From Bradyrhizobium sp. AZCC 1721 (GTDB lineage Bacteria; Pseudomonadota; Alphaproteobacteria; Rhizobiales; Xanthobacteraceae): 64,000 bases of DNA. The notes below the pieces were generated by a model, which worked only from the letters and a program-made list of their open reading frames with translations, was not told where the DNA came from and did no database searches. The stretch is from NCBI RefSeq assembly GCF_036924715.1, contig NZ_JAZHSB010000001.1, positions 4,207,001-4,271,000 of the forward strand, given 5' to 3'. The position numbers and the translations under genes are program-made. Positions 44,049 to 53,387 of this stretch are shown here, piece after piece (position 1 is the stretch's first letter; every line of letters starts with the position of its first letter).

Positions 44049-46073
44049 ATGCGTCAGTTCAAGCGGACTTGGGAGGCACACCAAGACGGAAACGACGATT
44101 TTCACTTCGGCGATTTTCTCGGCCACTTTCATGTGCCGCACCGACCGCACGGCTCGCATGGCCCGGGTGAGCACCAGGGCGGCCCTCACGGTTCGCCGTG
44201 CCAGCCGGATCCGCCGCCGGTAAAAATCGAGTACCGCAGCTTCGACGGTTCGCAGAACAATCAATCCGATTCCACCCTCAACGCTGCCGGCACTGAGTTC
44301 GGACGTATCGGCGAGGCGCATTTTGCCGACGGCATCTCCGTCCCGCTCGGTGGCAACAATCCGCGCACCATCAGCAATCTTGTGGTCGGCGCCGGCGACC
44401 CTGATGTGGCGAACCCGGAAGGTGTATCCGCCTTCATGTACGCCTGGGGCCAATTCATCGATCACGACATGACGCTGACCCGGACGGACGGCGTCAGCGA
44501 TGTCAGCGTCGTGGTTCCCGCCGGCGATCCTGTGCTCCCCGCCGGCACCATCATTCCGATCACCCGCGCGATCGTCGATCCCACGACCGGCGCGGGCACG
44601 TCCAATCCAGCGATGGCGCTCAATTCCAATACCGCCTGGCTGGACGCTTCGATGGTCTATGGGTCCAGCGCCGCGACCGCCGCCAGCCTGCGCACCGCTG
44701 ACGGCCACATGTTGACGTCGCAGGGCAACAACCTGCCGATCGTCGACGGCATGGTCGTGGCCGGAGACGTCCGCGCCGCAGAGAATCCGGCGCTCACCGC
44801 CCTGCACACGCTATTCGTGCGCGAACACAATTATTGGGTCGACAAACTGCACCTCGAGCACCCGAACTGGAGCGGCGACCAACTCTACAATCACGCCCGC
44901 GCTATCGTGACGGCGGAAATCGCCAACATCACCTATTCGGAGTTCCTGCCTAACCTCGTCGGCAAGAATGCGCTAACGCCCTACGACGGCTACGACCCCA
45001 GCGCCGATCCCCACCTGTCGCTGGAATTCGTCGCCGCGGCGTTCCGCTTCGGACATTCGATCGTGTCGGGCGAAACCGAAGGCCTTGCGGAAAACGGCGA
45101 AGTCATCGCCGGCTCCGAGGAAGACCTGAAGGATGTATTCTTCCAGCCGGCCGCAAACTTCAACGACAATGGCGGCGCCGATGGACAATTGCGCCACCTG
45201 GCCGCCGATCCATCACAAGCACTCGACGCGCGCATCGTCGACGACCTGCGCAATTTTCTTTTCGATCCACCGGTGTCGATGGATCTCGCCGCGATCAACA
45301 TCCAGCGCGCGCGTGACCTCGGCCTCGGCACGCTCAACCAGACCCGTGAGGCACTCGGCCTCGAGCCCTACACGGATTTCAGCCAGATCACGAGCGACCC
45401 GGAGACGCTGGCCGGACTGAAAGCAGCTTACGGCAATGTCAACAACGTCGGCCTGTGGACCGGCGGCTTGTCTGAAAATCATGTCGCTGGCGCGCTCGCC
45501 GGCGAGACCTTCCAGGCCATCATCACGATGCAGTTCGAGGCGTTGCGCGATGGCGACCGGTTCTGGTTCGAAAATCAGGGATTTGATGCCAAGACGTTGG
45601 CCGAGATCAAAGGCACGACGCTGGCAGATATCATTCTGCGCAATACCGATACCGAGCATATCCAGGACGACGTCTTCGTCACCTATGCGCGGCATACCGG
45701 CCTTGCCGGCGGCGTAGAGTCCGAAGATCCCGAAGCCCGCCAGATCGTCATCGGCTCCGATGGCAGCGACACGCTGATCGGCGGTCCGCAGGGAGATTAT
45801 CTGTTCGCCGGAACCGGCAAGCAGACGATGACGGGGAATGACGGCGCGGATCGCTTCGTGTTTGATTTCGGATCCACCAAGGCTGAGATCACCGACTTCG
45901 ATCCGGGCGTCGACATGCTGGTGTTTGAGAATGCCGGCCGTTTGGACTTTCGCGACGTGAGGATCTGGGGCGACCACGGGAATACGGTGGTTCAGGTCGG
46001 CGACGACCGGATCGAACTGACCAGCGTGCGGCCGCATGAACTGACAAAGCACGATTTCCTGTTCGACGTTTGA
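44049..46073 (+). CDS. Animal-type haem peroxidase with RTX-like C-terminus
   Basis: The 674-residue protein is a peroxidasin/peroxicin-type haem peroxidase. A His-rich N-terminal segment (residues 19-47) is followed by the catalytic domain: the distal His139 in WGQFIDHDMTLTR, FVREHNYWVDKL, the proximal His in FRFGHSIVSGE and INIQRARDLGLGTLN. The last 100 residues hold RTX-like GSDGSDTLIGG and GNDGADRFVFDFG, typical of type I secreted proteins, so it is probably exported without a classical signal. It would oxidise halides or phenolics outside the cell. No secretion genes are adjacent. A strong terminator follows. Confidence 0.9.
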   Translation: MRQFKRTWEAHQDGNDDFHFGDFLGHFHVPHRPHGSHGPGEHQGGPHGSPCQPDPPPVKIEYRSFDGSQNNQSDSTLNAAGTEFGRIGEAHFADGISVPLGGNNPRTISNLVVGAGDPDVANPEGVSAFMYAWGQFIDHDMTLTRTDGVSDVSVVVPAGDPVLPAGTIIPITRAIVDPTTGAGTSNPAMALNSNTAWLDASMVYGSSAATAASLRTADGHMLTSQGNNLPIVDGMVVAGDVRAAENPALTALHTLFVREHNYWVDKLHLEHPNWSGDQLYNHARAIVTAEIANITYSEFLPNLVGKNALTPYDGYDPSADPHLSLEFVAAAFRFGHSIVSGETEGLAENGEVIAGSEEDLKDVFFQPAANFNDNGGADGQLRHLAADPSQALDARIVDDLRNFLFDPPVSMDLAAINIQRARDLGLGTLNQTREALGLEPYTDFSQITSDPETLAGLKAAYGNVNNVGLWTGGLSENHVAGALAGETFQAIITMQFEALRDGDRFWFENQGFDAKTLAEIKGTTLADIILRNTDTEHIQDDVFVTYARHTGLAGGVESEDPEARQIVIGSDGSDTLIGGPQGDYLFAGTGKQTMTGNDGADRFVFDFGSTKAEITDFDPGVDMLVFENAGRLDFRDVRIWGDHGNTVVQVGDDRIELTSVRPHELTKHDFLFDV

Positions 46074-46151
46074 CACGAATTCACGAAACAACTTCTGCGG
46101 ATTGGAGCGATCATTTTTGCCGGGCATCCGCGTTCTGGCAGCCCGGTCATG

Positions 46152-46189
46152 AAACCTCCACACGTTCGTGTGTGGAGGTTTTTGTTTTT
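46152..46189 (+). terminator. Strong intrinsic terminator after the haem peroxidase gene
   Basis: AAACCTCCACAC (46152-46163) pairs exactly with GTGTGGAGGTTT (46170-46181) around a 6-base loop and is followed by TTGTTTTT. Confidence 0.9.
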
Positions 46190-46273
46190 GGAAGAGGTTG
46201 TCGGGAAACGGGTGGGTTTGATCGTCCTCGGGCCGGACAATGGATCAAATCGAATCTGTCAGGAAATTTTGCC

Positions 46274-47518
46274 ATGTCACCCGCTCCGACACCGCGCTTG
46301 CCCGCGACCTTCAACCGTCTGGCCTGGTCGAACCTCGCCGCGCAATCGGCCGAACAGATTGCGCTGGCCGCAGCGCCCATCGTTGCGGTGCTGCTGCTTG
46401 GTGTTGGCGAAGGCCAGACCGGATTGTTGCAGACCGCGCTGACGCTGCCCTTCATCCTGTTTGCGATTCCCGCCGGTCTCCTTGCCGACCGCATCTCGCG
46501 GCGCTGGGTGATGGCGGCCTCCGAAGCGCTGCGGGCGGCCGCGCTTGCGGCGACGCTGCTGCTGATCTGGCTTGGCGCAATCACGCTGCCGCTGCTCTCG
46601 CTACTCGGCTTCGTCGCTGTCTGCGGCACCGTGGCCTACAGCGTCGCCGCGCCCGCGTTGGTGCCATCGCTGGTCAATTCGGAGCAATTGCCCGCGGCGA
46701 ACGCACGGATCGAACTGGCGCGCACAGTGGCGTTTGCGAGCGGTCCGGCGCTCGGCGGCGTGCTGGTCGGATGGGTCGGGGCCGCGCCTGCCTTCGGCTT
46801 TGCCGCCGCATTGTCGGTGATGGCCGTCGTGTTGCTGTCAGGCATCTACGAACCGGCACGCGCCCCTGCCCCGCGCCGCCATCCTTTGCAGGAGATCAGG
46901 GAAGGCGCCGCGTTCGTGTTGCATCACGCGCTGCTGCGGCCCGTGTTCATCACGCAGTTCATCTTCAACACGGCGTCATTCCTGCTGCTTGCGGTGTTCG
47001 TGCCGTACGCCGTTCGCCATCTCGGCCTATCGGCCACCGGCGTCGGCGTAACGCTTGCGATGTACGGCGTCGGCATGGTGGCGGGCGCGCTCTCTGCCAC
47101 GCGGGTGATGCAGCGGCTGGCCTTCGGCACCGTGATCGGGCTCGGCCCGGTGACGGGATTCGTCGCCGCCGCCATCATGGCGCTGACGACGATCGCGCCG
47201 GCGCCGTGGCTCGCGGCGCTGAGCTTCTTCCTGCTCGGCGCCGGCCCGATCCTGTGGGTGATCTCGACCACCACACTGCGCCAATCGGTGACCCCGCCGT
47301 CGCTGCTCGGGCGCGTATCCGCCATCAACATCATGAGTTACGGCGCCCGTCCGCTCGGCTCGGCGCTGGGCGCCATCGTCGGCGGGCTCTATGGCGCAGA
47401 AGCCTGCCTCTACATGGCAGCCGCCATCTTCGCGGCGCAGGCGCTGGTGATCCTGCTATCGCCCGCAGTCTCGCTGGCGCGACAGCCGGAGATGGTGGGC
47501 GAGCCGGCGCGGTGCTAG
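46274..47518 (+). CDS. MFS exporter (EntS/MFS_3-like)
   Basis: The 414-residue protein has 12 predicted membrane segments and the MFS_3 pattern: NLAAQSAEQIALAAAPIVAV, AGLLADRISRRWVMAASEAL (motif A region) and LRQSVTPPSLLGRVSAINIM. Relatives include exporters of siderophores and macrolides, but the substrate here cannot be predicted. The ATG at 46274 follows GGAAATTTTGCC and begins the protein near the first helix. It stands alone before a palindromic repeat. Confidence 0.88.
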   Translation: MSPAPTPRLPATFNRLAWSNLAAQSAEQIALAAAPIVAVLLLGVGEGQTGLLQTALTLPFILFAIPAGLLADRISRRWVMAASEALRAAALAATLLLIWLGAITLPLLSLLGFVAVCGTVAYSVAAPALVPSLVNSEQLPAANARIELARTVAFASGPALGGVLVGWVGAAPAFGFAAALSVMAVVLLSGIYEPARAPAPRRHPLQEIREGAAFVLHHALLRPVFITQFIFNTASFLLLAVFVPYAVRHLGLSATGVGVTLAMYGVGMVAGALSATRVMQRLAFGTVIGLGPVTGFVAAAIMALTTIAPAPWLAALSFFLLGAGPILWVISTTTLRQSVTPPSLLGRVSAINIMSYGARPLGSALGAIVGGLYGAEACLYMAAAIFAAQALVILLSPAVSLARQPEMVGEPARC

Positions 47519-47529
47519 CCGTCTGGTCG

Positions 47530-47724
47530 AAAACCGTCATTGCGAGGAGCCACCGGGTCCGGCCTTCGGCCGGCCCGATGATAAACTCCGCGACGAAGCA
47601 ATCCAGCCTCTCTTGCGGCCCTGGATTGCTTCCGCCTTCGCGCTAAAGCGCTGCGGCGAACTGAAGCCCTACGAAGCTTGCGCAGCAAGCATAGAAAGAT
47701 CGCTTCACTCGCAATGACGGTTTT
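47530..47724. repeat. Interspersed repeat with perfect 17-bp inverted ends
   Basis: AAAACCGTCATTGCGAG (47530-47546) is mirrored exactly by CTCGCAATGACGGTTTT (47708-47724). Inside are GAAGCAATCCA and TGGATTGCTTC, again inverted. This is the common rhizobial GTCATTGCGAGGAGC repeat; here it lies between two convergent genes and could act as a transcription stop. Confidence 0.8.
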
Positions 47725-47789
47725 TAGGGCGTGTTCTCATTAAGCGACTGACTAATGTCCGCTCAAGGCACCGAGGCGTATTGTTTCCT

Positions 47790-48596
47790 TCAAGAAAGAA
47801 CCTTGCGGAGGAAAGCAAGCATGACGCTGTTGAATTGCCTCGGCCTTTGCAGCGGCGCGAAATGGCTCACACCAGGCAGGATCTTCAATTCCGCTGTCGC
47901 GATACTTCGTGCAAGATATTCGGCATGTTCGGGCTTGATGAACTCGTCGTGCTCGCTCTGCACGATCGCAACAGGCACATGGATGTGGGCGAGCTCGCCT
48001 GCAGAATAATTCGGTTCGGTCTTCATCATCTGGCCGACAGCTTCAACCAATGCGTCGAACTGGTCCGGCGTGGCTGATAGCTGGGCATAGTCCTTGGCGT
48101 GCCGCCCGAAACACCGGTCGAGAACCGGGCTGGGCTCGATTTCTTTTGTGCCGCTGGGGTCCATGTTACAGCCGAAGAAAAACACGCCCGCAACGTGTTC
48201 GGCGGCCTTCATGGCGAGGATCAAAGCGGTACAGGCGCCATCGCTCCATCCGACGACGGCTGCCTTGTCCACTTGCAGCGCATTCATCACGGCCAGAACG
48301 TCGGACGCCATCAACTCATACGTGAAAGGCCGCGAATCGCGCGTGCTGTGGCCATGGCCGCGGCTATCGATCAGCACGGCGCGATAACCCGACGCGACCA
48401 GCGCCGGAACCTGATAGCCCCAGTTGCCGCTATGCCCAAGGCCGCCATGCAGCAAGATCACGGGAGCTCCCGACCCGTACGTCGCGTACCGGATTCGAGC
48501 ACCGTCGTGTTCCACAAAGCCTTGATTGATCGCGGTGGGCAGGGGCGCAGCGCCATGCGCCTCGAAACATTTAAGGTCGTCGTCGTATGATTCCAT
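47790..48596 (-). CDS. Alpha/beta hydrolase
   Basis: The 268-residue protein has the fold's landmarks: oxyanion HGG in PVILLHGGLGHSGNW, DSRGHGHSTRDSRPF, nucleophile Ser in AVVGWSDGACTALIL, the acid region IVQSEHDEFIKPEHA and catalytic His in GVSHFAPLQRP. The ATG at 48596 (MESYDDDLK) is preferred; longer reading adds thirteen residues. Substrate unknown. No partner genes are adjacent. Confidence 0.9.
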   Translation of the reverse strand: MESYDDDLKCFEAHGAAPLPTAINQGFVEHDGARIRYATYGSGAPVILLHGGLGHSGNWGYQVPALVASGYRAVLIDSRGHGHSTRDSRPFTYELMASDVLAVMNALQVDKAAVVGWSDGACTALILAMKAAEHVAGVFFFGCNMDPSGTKEIEPSPVLDRCFGRHAKDYAQLSATPDQFDALVEAVGQMMKTEPNYSAGELAHIHVPVAIVQSEHDEFIKPEHAEYLARSIATAELKILPGVSHFAPLQRPRQFNSVMLAFLRKVLS

Positions 48597-48759
48597 TCGG
48601 ATTTGACCCAAAGCTTGAGATAGGGAGACCTGCAACCGCCGCTGATATCACCCCGACAAACTGTTGACGGTCGATATAGCACCCCGCGACCTAACTGAAT
48701 CAAATGTCCGCTTCTAGGCGCTTTCTGCTTACTTCCCATAAACATGATAAGCTCCCAGC

Positions 48760-48978
48760 ATGGGAACGTTGACATACGAAGACCGTACCGTGAAATACCA
48801 ATGGGCGAGCGATGTCGACTTCGACGGCATTCGCATGGAAGTCCTTTCGGACAGCGGGGATACACTCCTTGATCTCAGTGTGCCCGATGACGGTCCGATC
48901 ACCGTTAACGCCTTCGGCAAAGAGGTTGCCGCAGCCCTAATCGAAGCAGCAATCGAGGTCGTGCGCCGTTCAAGATAG
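48760..48978 (+). CDS. Small hypothetical protein
   Basis: The 72-residue acidic product (MGTLTYEDRTVKYQWASDVD, GIRMEVLSDSGDTLLDLSV, then a C-terminal helix AAALIEAAIEVVRR) is unrecognised. It looks like a compact beta-sheet plus helix and has coding-like composition. A clear ribosome binding site is not visible. It is divergent from the alpha/beta hydrolase gene. A real small gene is likely but not certain. Confidence 0.5.
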   Translation: MGTLTYEDRTVKYQWASDVDFDGIRMEVLSDSGDTLLDLSVPDDGPITVNAFGKEVAAALIEAAIEVVRRSR

Positions 48979-49220
48979 ACATTGGTTGCGGTGCGGACAG
49001 GACCACAACGTCCGCTATGGGTTGGTCAAGAACGACCAAGCTCAGGGTGAGCATAATAGGTCCGCTTTCGGGTGCATAGCGTCCGACCCGCTCCTTGGCG
49101 GGCCACATTGAGCCGGACTGTCTTGCCGTGAGTCCACGCCCTCACTGCCCGGAGCCCATTGGTGCTTTCCGATGCCGCTTTATATGATATATGTCATCTC
49201 ATGTAAAAGCGGGAACCCTC
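48979..49220. other. Gap with TCCGCT-type fragments and an AT palindrome
   Basis: No gene is seen. Phrases such as ACAACGTCCGCTATGGG and TAGGTCCGCTTTCGGGTGC are the degenerate remnants common in Bradyrhizobium intergenic DNA. ATGATATATGTCAT at 49184-49197 is an AT-rich palindrome 23 bases before the next start and may be part of that promoter or an operator. Confidence 0.45.
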
Positions 49221-50435
49221 ATGGTCGACCAGACTGCAGCAATCGACACTGGCCCTCGTTCGGAAGCTTCTTCCACTGTCCTGCAGATCGCGGTGCTGGC
49301 AGGCCTCGCCGCCACGGGAACGCTCGCCACCAACATCCTGCTGCCGTCGCTGCCGCAGATGGCGGCGTCGCTCAACGTCACGAGCGCGGCGGTCACCGCA
49401 GCGATCACGGTCTTCCTCGCGGTGTTCGCGATCGGCCAGCTCGTGGTCGGGCCGATCTCGGACCGCTATGGCCGCCGTTGGCCGGTCCTGATCGGGTTTA
49501 CCGTCTTCTTCGCCGGCAGCCTCTGGTGCGGCCTCGCCAATGATTTGCCGAGCCTGCTGATTGGCCGTGTCATCCAGGCGGCCGGCGCCTGCGCCACCTC
49601 GGTGCTGTCCCGCGCCATTGCCCGCGACCTGTTTTCCGGCGCGGCACTCGCCCACGCGATGGCGCTGATCATGATCGCGATGGCGGCAGCACCCGGCTTC
49701 TCGCCGCTGCTCGGCGGTGCGCTCGACCACATTTTCGGCTGGCGCTCCGAATTCGCATTCCTCGCGGCTTTCGCCGGGCTCGGCGCCCTCGCCTACGGCA
49801 TGGTGTTTGGCGAGACCCACCTCGCAACACGCACCCCGCTCGATCCGCAGGCGATCGCAAAAACCTACCTCGCCCTGCTCCGCGACCGCCGCTTCGTGGT
49901 GCCGGCGGCAACCGTCAGCCTGATCCTGGGCGCTCTGTTCTCGATTTTCTCGGCGGCGCCCCGCGTCCTGATCGAAGCGATGCACTTTACGCATATTCAA
50001 CTCGGTCTGTTCTTTGCGGGCACGGTGCTGATCGTGTTCGCCGCCGGCATGCTCGCGACCCGGCTGGCGCCACGCTATGGGCTCGATCGTTCGATCCGGC
50101 GCGGGCTGTTCGCCGCCGCAGCCGGCAGTCTCGCGATGCTGCTGGTCTCGCTATACACCCCCTCCTTCCTGCCGTTTCTTGCGGCCATGAGCGTATTCCT
50201 GCTCGGCATGGGCATCGTCAGCCCGTTAGGCACGGCGCAGGCGCTGTCCCCGTTCGGCGACAAAGCGGGCGCGGCATCAGCGCTCATCGGCTTCTCGCAG
50301 ATGACGACAGCCGCAATCGGCGTCTGGCTCGCGGCGACGATTTCCCCCGATGCGCTATTCGCGCTTGGCGTAGTTCTGATGGTGTTTTCGCTGGTGGCCG
50401 TGGCGCTTTACACACGGCGAGCGAGACCAAATTAG
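49221..50435 (+). CDS. Bcr/CflA-family multidrug exporter (MFS)
   Basis: The 404-residue protein has 12 membrane segments and the Bcr/CflA pattern: LATNILLPSLPQMAASLNVT, VVGPISDRYGRRWPVLIGF (motif A) and RVIQAAGACATSVLSRAIARD (in part). It should export drugs or small metabolites with proton exchange. The ATG at 49221 is preceded by GGGA; a Met ten codons earlier is possible. It converges on a cyclase gene, the two stops overlapping by 4 bases. Confidence 0.9.
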   Translation: MVDQTAAIDTGPRSEASSTVLQIAVLAGLAATGTLATNILLPSLPQMAASLNVTSAAVTAAITVFLAVFAIGQLVVGPISDRYGRRWPVLIGFTVFFAGSLWCGLANDLPSLLIGRVIQAAGACATSVLSRAIARDLFSGAALAHAMALIMIAMAAAPGFSPLLGGALDHIFGWRSEFAFLAAFAGLGALAYGMVFGETHLATRTPLDPQAIAKTYLALLRDRRFVVPAATVSLILGALFSIFSAAPRVLIEAMHFTHIQLGLFFAGTVLIVFAAGMLATRLAPRYGLDRSIRRGLFAAAAGSLAMLLVSLYTPSFLPFLAAMSVFLLGMGIVSPLGTAQALSPFGDKAGAASALIGFSQMTTAAIGVWLAATISPDALFALGVVLMVFSLVAVALYTRRARPN

Positions 50436-51691
50436 GACACCAGATATCGCTCGTACTTCCCGGCCACCACCTCGTCCGCCGCAATATCCGGATCGAGCGT
50501 GTAAAGATCCTGCGCTCGGCCGATGCCGCGCAGTGCGTAGCGGCCGGTGGAGACCAGGTAGTTTCGCCCCGCGGCATCGAGACCTCCGCGGAACGCCGAC
50601 GACATCAGCAATTCGCGGTCGACCGAGCGGCACATCGAGGCGATGCGGCTGACCTCGTTGACGGCAGGCCCCACCACCGTGAAGTCGAGCCGGTCGTCGC
50701 TGCCGATATTGCCGTAAAAGACCTCCCCGACATGCAGGCCAACATGGGCTGATGTGACTGGCCGGTTCTCGGCCGTGCGGCGGGCGTTCAGCGTCCTCAT
50801 GTTGCGGCGGAAGCGATGTTCGGCGCGCAGCGCGGCGCGGTTTGCCTTTGCTATGTTCTCATGGGTGAACATCGCCAGCACGCCGTCGCCGATCAGCTTC
50901 AGCACCTCGCCGCCAGCATCATGGATGGCGTCGATCGAGGCCTGCGCATAATCGTTGAGGAACGGGATGATCTCGCCGGGATCGATGCTCTCGCTGATCG
51001 CCGTCGAGCCGCGCAGGTCGGAGAACCACAGCACCGTGTTGATCCGCTCGGTGACGCCGCGCGTGATGCGGCCGCGCAGCACCTGCTCGGCGGTGTCGCG
51101 ACCGAGATAGACCCGGCCCAGCGTCTTGGTGATGTCAGCCTGCGCCGCAGATTTGATCGCCAGCCCCAGCACCGGCACGAGATCGCGGAGCGCCGCGAGC
51201 CCCTGCGCGCCAAACCCCTCGTCGCGCCGTGTCACCCAATAGGAATAGACGCAGTCCATCTGTCCCATGGTGCCGGCCTCGCCGAACTGGTGCACATAGG
51301 CGACCAGATGCTTGTGACCTTTCTCGGCGAGTTCGCCCATGAATTTGAAGTTGTAGGAGGTGCGATTGGCGAGGTCGAGCGGCAGCTCTTCATGGCCATT
51401 CTGGAGCATGTAGTAGAAGATCGAACTGCGCCAGGCCTCCGCGGCTTCGCCCTCGTTGGTCGAGCCATATTCGAACGCGTCGCTTTCGTTGGTCTCGGCG
51501 TCGTTCCAGCGAAAGCCGCGGCCCTCGAAAATCGGGTGCAGCGTGTCGATGAAGACCATGCCGCGCGACAGGCCAAGCCCCTCGGCGCAGCAGCGTTCGC
51601 AGAAACCGCGGATCAGGTCGTTTTGAGGCAGGCCGGTGAGGCCCTGGCCGACCAGCCAGTTCATCAGGCGCAGACGGGGGGTGAGCTCCAT
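50432..51691 (-). CDS. Adenylate/guanylate cyclase (class III)
   Basis: The 419-residue protein has an N-terminal region of about 215 residues without a known sensor, then a class III catalytic domain: TVLWFSDLRGSTAISESIDP (first metal Asp), GGEVLKLIGDGVLAMF (second metal Asp), VGLHVGEVFYGNIGSDDRLD and FTVVGPAVNEVSRI. It resembles the numerous rhizobial soluble cyclases that make cAMP. No membrane segment is apparent. Start is the ATG at 51691. It is the only gene between the exporter and the arsenic locus. Confidence 0.9.
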   Translation of the reverse strand: MELTPRLRLMNWLVGQGLTGLPQNDLIRGFCERCCAEGLGLSRGMVFIDTLHPIFEGRGFRWNDAETNESDAFEYGSTNEGEAAEAWRSSIFYYMLQNGHEELPLDLANRTSYNFKFMGELAEKGHKHLVAYVHQFGEAGTMGQMDCVYSYWVTRRDEGFGAQGLAALRDLVPVLGLAIKSAAQADITKTLGRVYLGRDTAEQVLRGRITRGVTERINTVLWFSDLRGSTAISESIDPGEIIPFLNDYAQASIDAIHDAGGEVLKLIGDGVLAMFTHENIAKANRAALRAEHRFRRNMRTLNARRTAENRPVTSAHVGLHVGEVFYGNIGSDDRLDFTVVGPAVNEVSRIASMCRSVDRELLMSSAFRGGLDAAGRNYLVSTGRYALRGIGRAQDLYTLDPDIAADEVVAGKYERYLVS

Positions 51692-51763
51692 GGGGCTATT
51701 ATGCCGTGCAATGGTGACAGACGGAAGGCTCTGGCCGCCTGCGTTCCCCGGGACATCAAGCGC

Positions 51764-52165
51764 TTACTTCCGCGTCACCGCCTCGCCGTCTTCCTTGACG
51801 AAGGATTCGACCGGGTTGTCGAGCAGGTCGAGCACGAGCTCCGACGGCCGGCACAGCCGGACGCCCTTTGGCGTCACAACGATCGGCCGGTTGATCAGGA
51901 TCGGATGTTTCAGCATGAGATCGATCAGCTCGTCGTCGCTCCATTTCGGGTCGGCCAGGCCAAGCTCGGCATAGGGCGTGCCTTTTTCGCGCAACAGCTC
52001 GCGCGGCGAGATGCCCAGCGCCTTGATCAGTTCGACCAACCGGGCGCGGCTCGGAGGCGTCTTCAGGTACTCGATCACCTCGGGCTCTTCGCCGCTCTGC
52101 CGGATCATCGCCAGCGTGTTGCGCGAGGTGCCGCAGGCGGGGTTGTGATAGATCGTGACGCTCAT
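51764..52165 (-). CDS. arsC: Arsenate reductase, glutaredoxin-linked type
   Basis: The 133-residue enzyme reduces arsenate to arsenite using glutathione/glutaredoxin. The active-site Cys12 is in YHNPACGTSRNTLAMI, and the arginine-rich oxyanion pocket is in ILINRPIVVTPKGVRLCRP. Length is close to the E. coli R773 type (141). It overlaps the aquaporin gene by 4 bases (ATGA) and is the last gene of the arsR-arsC-aqp-arsC unit. Confidence 0.93.
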   Translation of the reverse strand: MSVTIYHNPACGTSRNTLAMIRQSGEEPEVIEYLKTPPSRARLVELIKALGISPRELLREKGTPYAELGLADPKWSDDELIDLMLKHPILINRPIVVTPKGVRLCRPSELVLDLLDNPVESFVKEDGEAVTRK

Positions 52166-52860
52166 GGTTGCGCCTCCTTCAACACTGCGTGCGCCTTGTC
52201 GCTTTCACGAAGCAGCCAGCCCATGAAGATCAACGCGATGATGGCGCCGCAGGTTTCCGCCGCGATGAAACCCGGAAGATCTGTGGGGCGAATGCCCGAA
52301 AACGTATTGGTCAGCGAGCGCGCAATGGCAACGGCGGGATTGGCGAACGACGTCGACGCCGTGAACCAGTAAGCCGCCGTGATGTAGAGGCCGACCAGCC
52401 ACGGCACGCCGGCGCGGTTGAACCGGATACCGGCCAGAATGGTCGCAACCAGGCCGAACGCCGCGACGGCTTCGGCGAGCCATTGCGCGCCGCCGGTTCG
52501 CATTTTCAGCGAGGCATCGAGCAGCGGCAGCGCGAACATCGCATGCGCCAGCATGGTTCCGGCAATCCCGCCCGCGATTTGCGCAGCGACGTAGAGCAGC
52601 GCCTCGCGCGGCGTCAGCTCGCGCCTGAGCGCAAAAACCAGCGATACCGCCGGATTGAAATGGGCCCCGGAAATGGGACCGAGAATGGTGATGAGGACGA
52701 CCAGGATGGCACCGGTCGGCAGCGTATTGCCGAGCAACGCGAGTGCGACGTCCTTGGTCAAGGTCTCGGCCATGATCCCGGAGCCGACTACGGTAGCGAC
52801 CAACAATGCGGTCCCGAGCGCTTCGGCAGCGAGCCGGCGCGGCAGATCGAATTCGGACAT
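52162..52860 (-). CDS. Aquaglyceroporin of the arsenic operon (AqpS-like)
   Basis: The 232-residue MIP-family channel has both NPA boxes, SGAHFNPAVSLVF and SFANPAVAIARSLT, and six membrane segments. In Sinorhizobium meliloti the arsenic operon uses AqpS in place of ArsB/Acr3, letting arsenite made by ArsC leave down its gradient. The same arrangement here, between two arsC genes, supports that role. The ATG at 52860 overlaps the upstream arsC stop (TAATG). Confidence 0.92.
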   Translation of the reverse strand: MSEFDLPRRLAAEALGTALLVATVVGSGIMAETLTKDVALALLGNTLPTGAILVVLITILGPISGAHFNPAVSLVFALRRELTPREALLYVAAQIAGGIAGTMLAHAMFALPLLDASLKMRTGGAQWLAEAVAAFGLVATILAGIRFNRAGVPWLVGLYITAAYWFTASTSFANPAVAIARSLTNTFSGIRPTDLPGFIAAETCGAIIALIFMGWLLRESDKAHAVLKEAQP

Positions 52861-53387
52861 TAGCTGGCTTTCTCCTGGCCGGACGTCGCGCCGTCGTTGC
52901 GGCCGATGTCGCGCAATTTGGTCCCGAGCGACAGGCGGTCGATACTTTGCAGCGGCAGGCTCGTAAAGGCGGCAATTCTGTTTTTGAGATAGCGGAATGC
53001 CGCGACGAATGCCGCTTCCTTCTCGATATCGGTGCCCTCGACGGCGGCAGGGTCCTCGATGCCCCAATGTGCCGTCATCGGCTGCCCGGGCCAGATCGGG
53101 CAAGATTCGCCGGCGGCGTTGTCGCAGACCGTAAAGACGAAATCCATTACGGGTGCATCGGGCCGCGCGAACTCTTCCCAACTCTTCGAACGCAATTCGT
53201 CAGTGGGGTAATCGAGGCGGTTGAGAACCTTGATCGCAAACGGATTGACCGTCCCCTTCGGCTGGCTGCCGGCGGAGAAGGCGCGAAAATTGCGGCGACC
53301 GTCCTTGCGCAGGATCGATTCCGCCAGGATCGAACGGGCGGTGTTTCCGGTGCACAGGAAGAGTACATTGTAGATGCGTTCAGACAT
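52860..53387 (-). CDS. arsC: Arsenate reductase, thioredoxin/low-molecular-weight-phosphatase type
   Basis: The 175-residue protein has the LMW-phosphatase P-loop VLFLCTGNTARSILAE with the nucleophile Cys, FRAFSAGSQPKGTVNP and the redox pair region VFTVCDNAAGESCPIWPGQP that also holds the Asp-Pro-like acid loop. It is a different fold from the second arsC of the operon but performs the same reduction. It overlaps arsR by 8 bases and is directly followed by the aquaporin gene. Confidence 0.92.
   Translation of the reverse strand: MSERIYNVLFLCTGNTARSILAESILRKDGRRNFRAFSAGSQPKGTVNPFAIKVLNRLDYPTDELRSKSWEEFARPDAPVMDFVFTVCDNAAGESCPIWPGQPMTAHWGIEDPAAVEGTDIEKEAAFVAAFRYLKNRIAAFTSLPLQSIDRLSLGTKLRDIGRNDGATSGQEKAS

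Noticed and set aside
46240..47646. 468-residue alternative frame over the MFS gene
   Set aside because: Same strand but other frame; Arg/Ala-rich and without membrane segments, whereas the frame from 46274 is a clear MFS protein.
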